Positions 56,416 to 64,000 of a stretch of 64,000 nt of DNA are shown one piece after another. Each line of letters opens with the position of its first letter. Positions within the stretch are counted from its first letter, which is position 1. A program made the translations under genes and the position numbers. Source of the stretch: Alkalibacterium sp. 20 (GTDB lineage Bacteria; Bacillota; Bacilli; Lactobacillales; Carnobacteriaceae_A); contig NZ_LSRN01000034.1 of the NCBI RefSeq assembly GCF_001885615.1, positions 1 to 64,000 on the forward strand, given 5' to 3'. The notes beneath the pieces are model-generated. The model searched no databases. It was not told the origin of the DNA and saw only the letters and a list, made by a program, of their open reading frames with translations.

Positions 56416-57054
56416 TTAACTATCCTTTCTTTTTCTAAAGTAAGGGTTCGTTTGTTTTTCATAACCGATGGTTGTAGAATCGTTGTGACCAGGATAAACG
56501 GTGTAGTCGTCCGGCAAGACAAAAAGCATTTCTTCAACAGCGGGGATCAATTTTTCCGATTCGCTTCCAGGTAAATCTGTCCGGCCGATACTGCCTTTAA
56601 ATAACGCATCTCCAGAAAAGACACAGGCAGCTTCTTTGAAAATGAAACTGACACCACCTGGCGAGTGTCCGGGAGTAGCAACCACGTCAAATGAAAAGGG
56701 ACCGATTGTCACTGATTCCGACAGGTCAAATGTGTATTCTGCGGGATTAGCTCTTAAATCAAAATTCGTATAAGTTGATAAGTTCAGACTTGGATCGCCT
56801 AACCAATCTTGTTCTTTTGCACTGACGTAAACGGGAATCGCATAATCCGTTCGGATATCTTCCAGTGCTCCAATATGATCATAATGTGTATGTGTCAATA
56901 TGACAGCTAAGGGCGTAACGTTTAGATTGTCCAGTTCTTTCTTGATTTTATTTGTTTCAGCACCTGGGTCGACAATCAATGCTTCAGTATTGTTATAGAT
57001 GATATAGCAATTTTCATTGATGGCGCCTGTTTCGATTTGTTTTACTTGAATCAT
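56416..57054 (-). CDS. Glyoxalase II-like metallo-beta-lactamase fold hydrolase
   Basis: A 212-residue hydrolase with the binuclear metal motif THTHYDHIG (HxHxDH), TPGHSPGGVSF, SGDALFKGSIGRTDL and YPGHNDSTTIG. These match the YcbL/GloB-like group that cleaves thioesters; glutathione use is not shown. GGAGG lies upstream of the ATG. First gene of an operon with asparaginase. Confidence 0.9.
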   Translation of the reverse strand: MIQVKQIETGAINENCYIIYNNTEALIVDPGAETNKIKKELDNLNVTPLAVILTHTHYDHIGALEDIRTDYAIPVYVSAKEQDWLGDPSLNLSTYTNFDLRANPAEYTFDLSESVTIGPFSFDVVATPGHSPGGVSFIFKEAACVFSGDALFKGSIGRTDLPGSESEKLIPAVEEMLFVLPDDYTVYPGHNDSTTIGYEKQTNPYFRKRKDS

Positions 57055-57189
57055 TCATATGACCTCCTTTGTTCTTCGTTTAGTATAACCAAATAGTTAT
57101 CTTCTGTCGATAAAGGCATATTGGTTGAGAACGCGAAAATTTTGTCATATTCTATAGATAGAAGAAAAAAACACATAGGAGGTATAAAA

Positions 57190-57654
57190 ATGTCGACACC
57201 AGAAGTAAAAGAATGTTTAAACGATCTTGTTGCTACACAAGGTCTGTTTTATACGAAACTCCATCAAGCTCACTGGTTTATCAGAGGACATCATTTCTTT
57301 AATTTACACGTTAAATTGGAAGAGTATTATGACAAAATAACTAAACACATGGATGCTACAGCTGAAAGACTCTTGCAAATCGGCGGAGAGCCCTATTCAA
57401 CTCTACAAGAATTTATTGATCATTCATCCATTAAAGAAACGCTTGAGAACAAAAACATTCCTGAAGAACCATTCATTAAAGCTATCGTTTTAGATTTTGA
57501 AATCCTCAGAGACGATTTGAAAAATGCAATCGAGTTGATCGATGAAAACAATGATGATGTAACTGTTGATATGCTGATCGCACAAAAAGCATTTGTTGAT
57601 CAAACGATCTGGATGCTTTGGGCTTATGCAGGAAAAAACGCATTAGGTAAATAA
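57190..57654 (+). CDS. dps: Dps-family DNA-protecting ferritin-like protein
   Basis: A 154-residue four-helix protein that stores iron and removes peroxide. The ferroxidase ligands are visible in LHQAHWFIRGHHFFNLHVKLEEYYD (His, and Asp/Glu downstream; listed here in part). ATG 57190 follows AGGAGG by 7 nt and gives the usual length. No PerR box was found upstream, in contrast to the FetAB-like genes. Confidence 0.94.
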   Translation: MSTPEVKECLNDLVATQGLFYTKLHQAHWFIRGHHFFNLHVKLEEYYDKITKHMDATAERLLQIGGEPYSTLQEFIDHSSIKETLENKNIPEEPFIKAIVLDFEILRDDLKNAIELIDENNDDVTVDMLIAQKAFVDQTIWMLWAYAGKNALGK

Positions 57655-57664
57655 CATCGAACAT

Positions 57665-57695
57665 AAGGAGCTGGCATTTAGCCGGCTCTTTTTTT
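57665..57695 (+). terminator. Terminator of dps
   Basis: GAGCTGGC and GCCGGCTC pair (one G-T) around ATTTA, followed by seven T. Confidence 0.88.
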
Positions 57696-57764
57696 GTAAA
57701 GAGTAGGATTATTCAAAAAAATGTGATAGGATTATGAATAGTTTATGAGTAGAGAAGGGTAACG

Positions 57765-58223
57765 ATGAAGATAATTACAAAAAATGAGCAAGAGACAAAA
57801 ATGATTGCAAAAAAATTAGCTACCCTACTGAAGCCTTCCATGACTGTTTTGCTGGAAGGACAGTTAGGAGCAGGCAAGACGACCTTTACTAAGGGTGTTG
57901 CCGAAGGACTAGGGATCAAACGCATAATAAAGAGTCCCACCTATACATTGATAAAGGAATACACTGATGGGGACCTACCACTTTATCATATGGATCTCTA
58001 TCGTCTTGAAGACGCAGAAGACGAAGAGTTGGGATTGGAAGAGTACTTTTTTGGTGAAGGAATCACCATTGTGGAATGGGGTTCTTTTATGAAAGAAGAG
58101 CTACCAGCGGAACACCTGCTGATTGAAATCAATGTTTTAAACGATTCAGAACAACGTGAATTGATTTTTAAAGCACATGGTAAAAAATATACTGAAATAG
58201 TGGAGCGATTAGAAAATGAATGA
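57765..58223 (+). CDS. tsaE: tRNA t6A biosynthesis ATPase TsaE
   Basis: Third member of the t6A complex with TsaB and TsaD. The 152-residue P-loop protein has LEGQLGAGKTTFTKG (about residues 26-40), SPTYTLIKEY and IVEWGSF. It overlaps the next GNAT gene by 8 nt. In B. subtilis tsaE lies next to tsaB; here it is 36 kb away. Confidence 0.96.
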   Translation: MKIITKNEQETKMIAKKLATLLKPSMTVLLEGQLGAGKTTFTKGVAEGLGIKRIIKSPTYTLIKEYTDGDLPLYHMDLYRLEDAEDEELGLEEYFFGEGITIVEWGSFMKEELPAEHLLIEINVLNDSEQRELIFKAHGKKYTEIVERLENE

Positions 58224-58734
58224 AACAATTGATTGTATTATACGGGAAGCCATTCCAAGCGATGCAGAACAGATCTTAAAGTTTTTGAATGAAACAGCCG
58301 CTCAGACAGGATTTATGACACAAGGTAGAGAAGGGGTTGGCGTGAGCGTTGAGGAAGAAGAGGAACAACTTGATACTATCTATTCTTCTTTAAATAATTG
58401 TGTGTTTATTGCCCGTGTGGATGAAGAGGTTGTGGGTATTGCATCGATACACGCTTCCGATAAACCTAAAATCGAACATATTGGAGAAATAGGTGTCGTC
58501 GTAGACAAGGGTTATTGGGGATTCGGGTTAGGAACGTTGCTGATGGAGGAATTGTTACTTTGGGCAGATGAATCGCCAATGCTTAGTCGCCTGGAATTAA
58601 AAGTGCAGGAACGAAATAGCCGCGCCCGTCATTTATATGAAAAATTGGGTTTCAAATTAGAAGCTATTATGGAACAAGGCGTCAAAGACGAAGGACAATT
58701 ACTTAACGTCTGTTTAATGAGTAAGTTGATATAA
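58216..58734 (+). CDS. GNAT-family N-acetyltransferase
   Basis: A 172-residue acetyltransferase with IREAIPSDAEQILKFL at the start, the acetyl-CoA loop VDKGYWGFGLGTLLM (about residues 96-110) and ERNSRARHLYEKLGFKLE. This pattern resembles the RimJ/RimL or phosphinothricin-acetyltransferase-like groups; substrate unknown. Translationally coupled to tsaE by an 8-nt overlap, an arrangement seen in other lactobacilli-like genomes. Confidence 0.9.
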   Translation: MNETIDCIIREAIPSDAEQILKFLNETAAQTGFMTQGREGVGVSVEEEEEQLDTIYSSLNNCVFIARVDEEVVGIASIHASDKPKIEHIGEIGVVVDKGYWGFGLGTLLMEELLLWADESPMLSRLELKVQERNSRARHLYEKLGFKLEAIMEQGVKDEGQLLNVCLMSKLI

Positions 58735-58767
58735 AAAAACGTCAGGAATTATTCCTGACGTTTTTTT
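58733..58767. terminator. Bidirectional terminator
   Basis: AACGTCAGGAAT and ATTCCTGACGTT form a 12-bp perfect stem flanked by seven A and seven T. Confidence 0.95.
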
Positions 58768-58772
58768 GTCGA

Positions 58773-59297
58773 TTATTTAATGAAGCGATCCAGAGAAAGC
58801 TTACCATATTCTTTTTCCTGATTGAGTAATATCGTTGCGCAGGCACGTGCATCATCCAATGCGTGATGGTGATTTAAAGAGATGCCATAATATGCGGCGA
58901 CCGTATTTAATTTGTGATTCGGTAATTCCCGCAGCAGTGAGCGTGAAGACTGCACAGTGCATAGTGTTTGGAATCCAGGTGCATCTATACCGTAATGTAA
59001 CAGCGTACCAGTCAGAATACGTTTATCAAATGGCATGTTGTGAGCCACGACTAGTTGATCTGGGGTGAAAAATCTTTTCATATCGTTCCATACATCTGGA
59101 AATTTTGGTGAGTCATATACGTCAGTTTCACTTATTCCGTGGATCTGTGTGTTCATACGGTCAAACCATGTTTCAGGTTGGATCAAGGTGTAATATTCAT
59201 CGACGATCTTGCTGTCTCTAACGATGGTTAAAGCAACAGAACAGGCACTGTGTGACTGTCGGTTGGCTGTTTCAAAATCTATAGCTGTAAAATTCAT
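58773..59297 (-). CDS. 3'-5' exonuclease (DnaQ-like, DEDDh)
   Basis: A 174-residue exonuclease with all DEDDh motifs: AIDFETAN (Exo I), AHNMPFDKRIL (Exo II) and HHALDDARAC (Exo III). It resembles the stand-alone epsilon-like proofreading domain rather than full PolC or DinG. Probably acts in DNA repair or RNA turnover. Single gene. Confidence 0.92.
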   Translation of the reverse strand: MNFTAIDFETANRQSHSACSVALTIVRDSKIVDEYYTLIQPETWFDRMNTQIHGISETDVYDSPKFPDVWNDMKRFFTPDQLVVAHNMPFDKRILTGTLLHYGIDAPGFQTLCTVQSSRSLLRELPNHKLNTVAAYYGISLNHHHALDDARACATILLNQEKEYGKLSLDRFIK

Positions 59298-59403
59298 TTA
59301 GTTAACCTCTTTTACTTAAATCTTATTTAGTCTTTATAGTATAGCATGATTCACAGGAGTTTCAAGACGAATAACGGGATCAAAGTAAAATGACTTTAGT
59401 TGT

Positions 59404-59450
59404 AAAAAAGGAAGGCACGGAATATCTCGTTACGAGATATTCCGTGCCTT
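59404..59450. terminator. Terminator of the P-type ATPase gene
   Basis: Arms 59412-59429 and 59433-59450 are perfectly complementary over 18 bp with a 3-nt loop; on the minus strand a T-run follows after a short CC. Confidence 0.88.
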
Positions 59451-59460
59451 TTAACTCTTT

Positions 59461-62091
59461 TTATACTTTGTAAGGTAAGACTATTTTTCTGAGTTCCATA
59501 ATTATCGTAGTTGCAAAGGCTAAACCGGCTGCAATAGCCCATTCTGTTAAACCAAAGGCAGCAGGGATATAGAATACACTTCTAACTGCAGGTAATAGTG
59601 TAATGCCGTATAGCCCAATACATACAACGAAAGCGATAATTACAAATTTGTTATGGAAGAATCCAGCACCAATACTTGTTTCTACATTTGAACGTGCCGG
59701 GAAGACTTGAAGTGTCCGGGACAGTATCAACGTGGTAAAGGCCATGGCGACACTCATCTCATTAGAAGTCTGAAGACCAATATACTGAGAGATAATTACT
59801 GCGATAGCAATAAGCACGCCACGGAAAAGAACGATTCTAAATGTGTTACCAGAAAAAACAGATTCATCCGGATCACGCGGTTTCTGTTCCATGACATTAG
59901 GTTCGGCCGGTTCTAGCCCTAAAGCTATAGCTGGCAGTGAGTCGTTGACCAGGTTGATAAAGAGAAGCTGCAAGGCCGTGAACGGACTCACCCAGTTCAC
60001 AATCAGAGCAAATATGATTGCAATCACAGCACCTAGATTTCCTGAGAATAGATAGGCAATAGATTTTTTGATGTTACTGTAAATTGTACGTCCTACTGAA
60101 ATGGCACGAACAATGGAAACGAAATTATCATCAGTTAAAATCATTGCTGAAGCGTCTTTGGCCACATCCGTTCCGCTTCCCATAGCTATACCGATATCTG
60201 CCTGTTTCAAAGCAGGAGCATCATTGACACCATCACCAGTCATGGCAGTAATCTGGTTTTTATTCTGCCAAGCTGTAACAATACGGATTTTATTTTCCGG
60301 TGTCACTCGAGCGTAGACAGTGATTTCCTCCAGCTGATCCATGAGTTCTTCTTCAGATAATTCATCCAGTTCCTGCCCCGTATAGGCCAGATCGCCTTTT
60401 TTGAAAATGTTCAAATCGCGTCCGATAGCACGGGCGGTCGTTTTATGGTCACCGGTAATCATGACAGTTCGTACGCCTGCATTCGCTGCATCTTCTACTG
60501 CGTGATAAACTGCTTCGCGAGGTGGGTCGATCATGGCTAGCAGACCGATGAAAATCAAGTCGTCTTCGTCTTCAATACTGACCTCGGTTGAATCGATTGG
60601 TTTATAGGCAAAGGCGAGTACACGCATCGCTTGATCAGAAAACTCTTCATTTTTTTGTCTTAATTCTTCCAGACGTTCTTCAGTTAATTCAACCGTTTCC
60701 CCATCCATTCGCACTCTGGAACAAAGTTTGAATAAAAAATCTGGTCCACCTTTTGTAAGCAGCCGTTTTTCACCGTCTATCTCGTGAACGGTTGACATAC
60801 GTTTGCGACTGGAGTCAAAAGGCAGTTCAGCAATTCTAGGGTATTCATCTCTTACGGAACCGTATGGAAGGTTTTGCTTATTACTGTAGGCTATTAAAGC
60901 AACTTCGGTGGGGTCACCACTTGATTCACCTTTTTCATTTATAGTTGAATCATTAGCCAAGACTGCGACTTGCATCAGTATTTTCTCTGACTCTGACCAT
61001 TTGCTGCTATCTCCTGAAAATAAATTGGACTCGCCATTAGGAATATAGTCATCAACAACTGTCATTTTATTCTGTGTTAATGTACCGGTCTTATCGGTAC
61101 AAATCACGCTAGTAGAACCGAGTGTTTCAACGGCTGGAAGCTGTCGAATGATCGCGTTATTCTTTGCCATTTTATTTGTTCCGACGGATAAAACAATGGT
61201 AACGATAGACTGCAGTGCTTCTGGAATAGCGGCAACGGCTACGGCAGCAGCAAACATAAAGGCGTTAAGCAAAGGCACGGTTATATCTTGTGTATCTCCC
61301 AGGAATATACGTGCAGCTTGAATACCAAAGATAAGAAGAGATAAGAGCAAGATAGCTACACCTAATTTTTTACTGAATGTCGCCAGTTGTCTTTGCAGCG
61401 GAGTCTGTTTGGCAGATACGTTTTGAACGAGTTCAGCAACTTTTCCCATCTCAGTACCTTCACCCGTTGAAGTCACGACCATCATACCGCGTCCGGCAGT
61501 TACCATGGTACTGCTGTAAACCATATTGATTCGATCAGCGAGTGGGATGTCTTCACTTAAAGCTTTATCTGTTTTTTCTGAAGGCATGGATTCACCGGTT
61601 AAGGCACCTTCTTCTACTTGAAGTGATTCTGCTTCTATCAACCGACCGTCAGCAGGGATATTATCGCCGGCTTCCAGCGCGACCACATCACCAACCACTA
61701 ATTTTCTAGCTTCAATCTCTTTTCGCTTTCCATCGCGAAAAACGTTAGCGGTCGGGGCAGACATTTTTTCCAGAGATTCGAGTGAATCCTCCGCCTTTTT
61801 CGTCTGTACAACACTTAGTATGGAGTTTAAGATCAACACGACGAAGATGATCAACGATTCGATCCATTCACCAATAGCTACCTGAACAATGGCAACAATT
61901 AATAAAACAATAACCATTGGATCTTTAAACGATTCAATAAACATGGAGAAAATAGATTTTTTATCTTTTCGACTAATTTCGTTATAGCCGTTTTCTTCCA
62001 GGCGTTTGTCAACCTCCGATTGACTGAGTCCTTCTTTAGTCGTACCGATGGATTCCAGTACTTTTTCTTTCGTCTCATGGTAATGATTCAT
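59461..62091 (-). CDS. Cation-transporting P-type ATPase (Ca2+/Mn2+ type)
   Basis: An 876-residue P2-type ATPase. It has an N-terminal cation_ATPase_N domain, the TGES loop (EEGALTGESMPSEK), the phosphorylated Asp333 in ICTDKTGTLTQNKM, the nucleotide-binding domain (KGGPDFLF), GDGVNDAPALKQADIG and ten membrane helices, with VAAIPEALQ in helix 4 (PEGL in SERCA pumps, here PEAL). Architecture fits SERCA/PMCA-like pumps. A yybP-ykoY-type riboswitch upstream points to Mn2+ export, as for L. lactis YoaB and S. pneumoniae MgtA. The start ATG lies 5 bp after the leader GGACAAAAC with AAAGGA. Confidence 0.93.
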   Translation of the reverse strand: MNHYHETKEKVLESIGTTKEGLSQSEVDKRLEENGYNEISRKDKKSIFSMFIESFKDPMVIVLLIVAIVQVAIGEWIESLIIFVVLILNSILSVVQTKKAEDSLESLEKMSAPTANVFRDGKRKEIEARKLVVGDVVALEAGDNIPADGRLIEAESLQVEEGALTGESMPSEKTDKALSEDIPLADRINMVYSSTMVTAGRGMMVVTSTGEGTEMGKVAELVQNVSAKQTPLQRQLATFSKKLGVAILLLSLLIFGIQAARIFLGDTQDITVPLLNAFMFAAAVAVAAIPEALQSIVTIVLSVGTNKMAKNNAIIRQLPAVETLGSTSVICTDKTGTLTQNKMTVVDDYIPNGESNLFSGDSSKWSESEKILMQVAVLANDSTINEKGESSGDPTEVALIAYSNKQNLPYGSVRDEYPRIAELPFDSSRKRMSTVHEIDGEKRLLTKGGPDFLFKLCSRVRMDGETVELTEERLEELRQKNEEFSDQAMRVLAFAYKPIDSTEVSIEDEDDLIFIGLLAMIDPPREAVYHAVEDAANAGVRTVMITGDHKTTARAIGRDLNIFKKGDLAYTGQELDELSEEELMDQLEEITVYARVTPENKIRIVTAWQNKNQITAMTGDGVNDAPALKQADIGIAMGSGTDVAKDASAMILTDDNFVSIVRAISVGRTIYSNIKKSIAYLFSGNLGAVIAIIFALIVNWVSPFTALQLLFINLVNDSLPAIALGLEPAEPNVMEQKPRDPDESVFSGNTFRIVLFRGVLIAIAVIISQYIGLQTSNEMSVAMAFTTLILSRTLQVFPARSNVETSIGAGFFHNKFVIIAFVVCIGLYGITLLPAVRSVFYIPAAFGLTEWAIAAGLAFATTIIMELRKIVLPYKV

Positions 62092-62123
62092 TGTTTTGTC
62101 CTTTCTGGTTTATATTGGAGTAA

Positions 62124-62169
62124 GAAAAAAGACGCACACGGAATAAATGATGAATAATCCGTATACGTC
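62124..62169 (-). terminator. Riboswitch-controlled intrinsic terminator
   Basis: On the minus strand, GACGTATACGGA (62169-62158) pairs with TCCGTGTGCGTC (62142-62131), then six or more T follow. Its left arm overlaps the 3' strand of the aptamer P1 helix, so it can form only when the aptamer is not folded. Confidence 0.82.
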
Positions 62170-62256
62170 TCACTATTTAATACAGCACCAGCAGATTATC
62201 AATCTACGAATGGTGGCACTGCAACAGATTATCTCTGCAAGTTACTCCCGCATATA
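62162..62256 (-). ncRNA. yybP-ykoY-type manganese riboswitch
   Basis: On the minus strand TATATG begins P1 at 62256, followed by the conserved CGGGAGTAAC loop, two long helices (GCAGAGATAATCTGT and CCACC-ATTCGTAGATT), and the closing GAGACGTATA. The order GGGAGUA ... AUUCGU ... AGAC matches the Mn2+-sensing yybP-ykoY class, as in the L. lactis yoaB leader. The P1 3' strand is shared with the terminator, so Mn2+ binding is expected to prevent termination and turn on the exporter. Confidence 0.82.
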
Positions 62257-62277
62257 TAATATTTAATTGTATAGCTA

Positions 62278-62306
62278 ATTATAGATAAGTCTTTTTTGAA
62301 AAGCAA
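62278..62306 (-). promoter_or_regulatory. Promoter of the riboswitch/P-type ATPase transcript
   Basis: On the minus strand TTGCTT (62306-62301), 17-bp spacer, TATAAT (62283-62278). The predicted start is about 10 bp upstream of P1. Confidence 0.75.
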
Positions 62307-62351
62307 GTATCTTATTTCAATAACAAGAAACAATATGCTTTTATGAGTGAT

Positions 62352-62528
62352 TTAAATTATCATAACAATATCGAGTTCCACTGGACATTGGTCAGATCTC
62401 ATTTGGTCACTGTGTTTCTTAAATGCTTTTAATTTAGATTCTATTTGTTCTGAAGTTAAGAAATAGTCGATCCGCCACCCAGCATACCGTTTGCGAGCTT
62501 AGAAGCGGTAACCCCAATAAGAATAGTC
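62352..62528 (-). pseudogene. Remnant of exodeoxyribonuclease III (C-terminal part)
   Basis: A minus-strand frame of 58 codons reads DYSYWGYRF, a TAA, then ARKRYAGWRIDYFLTSEQ and, further on, SDQCPVELDI. These are the characteristic C-terminal motifs of the XthA/ExoA family (WRIDYF; SDHCPV with the catalytic His, here Gln). Loss of the N-terminal two thirds, an in-frame stop and loss of the active-site His show that the gene is dead. It also marks a deletion or rearrangement at this site. Confidence 0.8.
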
Positions 62529-62702
62529 AGCTTTTTTATTGTATATAAGAAATGATAACCAGTAACGACATGACGATTAAGTGACAATTGGGTATTATTC
62601 TACAAAATGGGGTAGAATAATGTTAAAATGAATATGATTAATTGATAGAGATTATAACTTACCCGAATTTAAACACTTATTACGAGAGGAATCACTGAAT
62701 CT

Positions 62703-63707
62703 ATGACTATAACAGCCTTTAAAAATGCATTTCCTGAAGTAAATATAAAAGAAAATGAACCGTTGTCCCGATATACATATACCAAGACAGGTGGACCTGC
62801 AGATGCCCTTGTGTTTCCTAAGAGCAAAGAGGAAGTCCAAACCTTGGTGAAATGGTTAAATGAGAACAACTGGCCGCTGACTATTTTAGGTAATGCGAGT
62901 AATTTGATTGTTAAAGACGGTGGGATTCGAGGAGCCACAATTATTTTGACCGATATGAATCAAATATCTATTCAGGATAATATCATACGTGTGTTTGCAG
63001 GGGCACCGTTGACTGAAGTGAGTAAGCGAGCTTATGACGCGGGGTTAACAGGGTTGGAATTTGCCTGCGGAATACCTGGCAGTGTGGGTGGCGCTATTTA
63101 TATGAACGCCGGAGCTTATGGCGGAGAAGTGAAAGAGGTCATTAAAAAAGTCGCGGTGTTGACCCGTCAAGGCATAATAAAAGAGATGATTAATGGGGAT
63201 ATGCAATTTGATTACCGTCACAGTATTTTACAAGATTCTGATGACATTGCTTTAGAGGTCGTGTTCGAACTTGAGCCTGGGGATAAGGAAGAGATCAAAG
63301 AAAAAATGGATGAATTGACTTATCTGAGAACCTCTAGACAACCATTGGAATACCCATCATGTGGTTCTGTCTTCAAACGTCCTACAGGCTATTTCACTGG
63401 TAAACTTATCCAAGATGCCGGTTTACAAGGGTTCACTTGGGGAGGCGCACAAGTTTCAACCAAACATGCTGGTTTTATTGTTAATATCAATAATGCAACA
63501 GCCACAGATTATATTGAATTGATCGATCATATCAAGGAAGTTATCCTGGAAAAAGATGGTGTCATGTTAGAAACAGAAGTCAAAATTATCGGCGAAGATT
63601 TTATAACAGAAGAAAATACAGGCCGTGAATTGATCAGCAAAGCGAAAGACACAATAAAAGCAAAATTTAATGAAATCTTTTTAGCTGAAGAAAGCGAAAA
63701 CTTATAA
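62703..63707 (+). CDS. murB: UDP-N-acetylenolpyruvoylglucosamine reductase MurB
   Basis: FAD enzyme that completes UDP-N-acetylmuramic acid for peptidoglycan synthesis. The 334-residue protein has TKTGGPADAL, LGNASNLIV and GIPGSVGGAIYMNAGAYGGE for FAD binding, then the catalytic Ser in YPSCGSVFKRP and a C-terminal Glu. It is about 30 residues longer than usual at the C-terminus (TGRELISKAKDTIKAKFNE and on). GAGAGG lies 12 nt before the ATG, a slightly long spacing. Confidence 0.95.
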   Translation: MTITAFKNAFPEVNIKENEPLSRYTYTKTGGPADALVFPKSKEEVQTLVKWLNENNWPLTILGNASNLIVKDGGIRGATIILTDMNQISIQDNIIRVFAGAPLTEVSKRAYDAGLTGLEFACGIPGSVGGAIYMNAGAYGGEVKEVIKKVAVLTRQGIIKEMINGDMQFDYRHSILQDSDDIALEVVFELEPGDKEEIKEKMDELTYLRTSRQPLEYPSCGSVFKRPTGYFTGKLIQDAGLQGFTWGGAQVSTKHAGFIVNINNATATDYIELIDHIKEVILEKDGVMLETEVKIIGEDFITEENTGRELISKAKDTIKAKFNEIFLAEESENL

Positions 63708-63760
63708 AGCGATTCTATACACGGATGCAATAAAGCAGTGTGTATAGAATTGCTTTTTTT
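63706..63760 (+). terminator. Terminator of murB
   Basis: AAAGCGATTCTATACAC pairs with GTGTATAGAATTGCTTT (one G-T pair) around a 17-nt loop, followed by T. Confidence 0.88.
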
Positions 63761-63837
63761 ATTTAGAAACAACGATATGTTCAATTTACGCAGGTCATGG
63801 TATATTAAAAGTAATAATCATAAATGGAGGTTTTGTT

Positions 63838-64000
63838 ATGAAAATCGGTGTAATAGGACTCGGAGGTATCGCTCAAAAAGCATACTTACCAGTATATACG
63901 AAGGTATTCCCAGAACACGAGTGGTATTTTTCAACACGTACAGAAAAAACGTTAAGAGAATTAGGAAATAAATACGGCGTACCGGTAGAACGTCAAGTCA
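63838..64000 (+). CDS. Gfo/Idh/MocA-family oxidoreductase, partial
   Basis: Only the first 54 codons are in the window. The start MKIGVIGLGGIAQKAYLPVY is a Rossmann nucleotide-binding motif (GxGxIA) typical of this family, and FSTRTEKTLRELGNKYGVP follows as beta-2/alpha-2. GGAGG lies 8 nt before the ATG. Substrate unknown; the gene continues beyond the right edge. Confidence 0.85.
   Translation, partial: MKIGVIGLGGIAQKAYLPVYTKVFPEHEWYFSTRTEKTLRELGNKYGVPVERQV

Noticed and set aside
57055..57189. PerR box upstream of dps
   Set aside because: Expected by function, but no stretch there resembles TTATAATNATTATAA.

Overview
The window is chromosomal DNA from a low-GC Gram-positive bacterium, most likely of the order Lactobacillales and plausibly the family Carnobacteriaceae; genus is not resolved. 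The basis is a perfect CIRCE element on groESL, the B. subtilis-like order tsaB-rimI-tsaD / ABC-F / rex / ydiK / ydiL / groES-groEL, a Firmicutes-type (class II) GalT, PepC, a sucrose PTS locus and a yybP-ykoY-type manganese riboswitch on a P-type ATPase. By eye the GC content is about 40 percent, but the first 3 kb are clearly more AT-rich.

Layout. Bases 1-3132 are the right end of a genomic island: a type III-like restriction subunit preceded by the tail of an unidentified partner gene, ending in a 3' fragment of a tRNA-Thr(GGU) gene with its terminator, as expected for the attachment site of a tRNA-targeting integrase. About 900 bp of gene-poor DNA follow. Next come a small GNAT gene, four tRNAs (Glu, Thr-CGU, Tyr, Gln) and the c-di-AMP/cell-wall operon cdaA-cdaR-glmM. 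From 8.3 to 13.2 kb lie a DUF456 membrane protein, serine acetyltransferase, a secreted SGNH hydrolase, an M20 amidase and a membrane zinc peptidase. A galactose operon galK-galT-galM-galR (13.4-18.2 kb, no galE) is followed by a dehydrogenase, CsbD, the t6A block, the ABC-F protein, Rex and the chaperonins (18.2-28.4 kb).

From 28.8 to 43.1 kb are a nitrilase-family amidase, a double-domain polyphosphate kinase 2, a CAP-domain protein, a MATE exporter, a TetR-controlled MacB-type ABC transporter, a metallo-beta-lactamase/rhodanese protein, a GT32-like glycosyltransferase, a YtcJ-like amidohydrolase with YitT, and a FetAB-like metal exporter whose promoter carries an exact PerR box. A LysM/3D cell-wall protein with a long Ala/Glu repeat and a strongly structured 5' leader follows, then tandem Asp-rich lipoproteins with a decayed third copy. 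From 45.5 to 59.3 kb are alr, pepC, an AbgT transporter, an acyl-ACP thioesterase, the sucrose locus (repressor, EIIBC, sucrose-6-phosphate hydrolase), asparaginase, a glyoxalase II-like protein, Dps, tsaE with a GNAT, and a DnaQ-like exonuclease. The window closes with a cation P-type ATPase under a Mn riboswitch, a remnant of exonuclease III, murB and the start of a Gfo/Idh/MocA oxidoreductase.

The points most worth checking are the structured leader of the LysM/3D gene with two mutually exclusive pairings that can hide the ribosome binding site (43.19-43.32 kb), the exact PerR box on the FetAB-like genes (41.6 kb), the riboswitch/terminator pair (62.1-62.3 kb), the tRNA-Thr attachment scar (3.1 kb) and the acidic lipoprotein array (44.9-45.4 kb).
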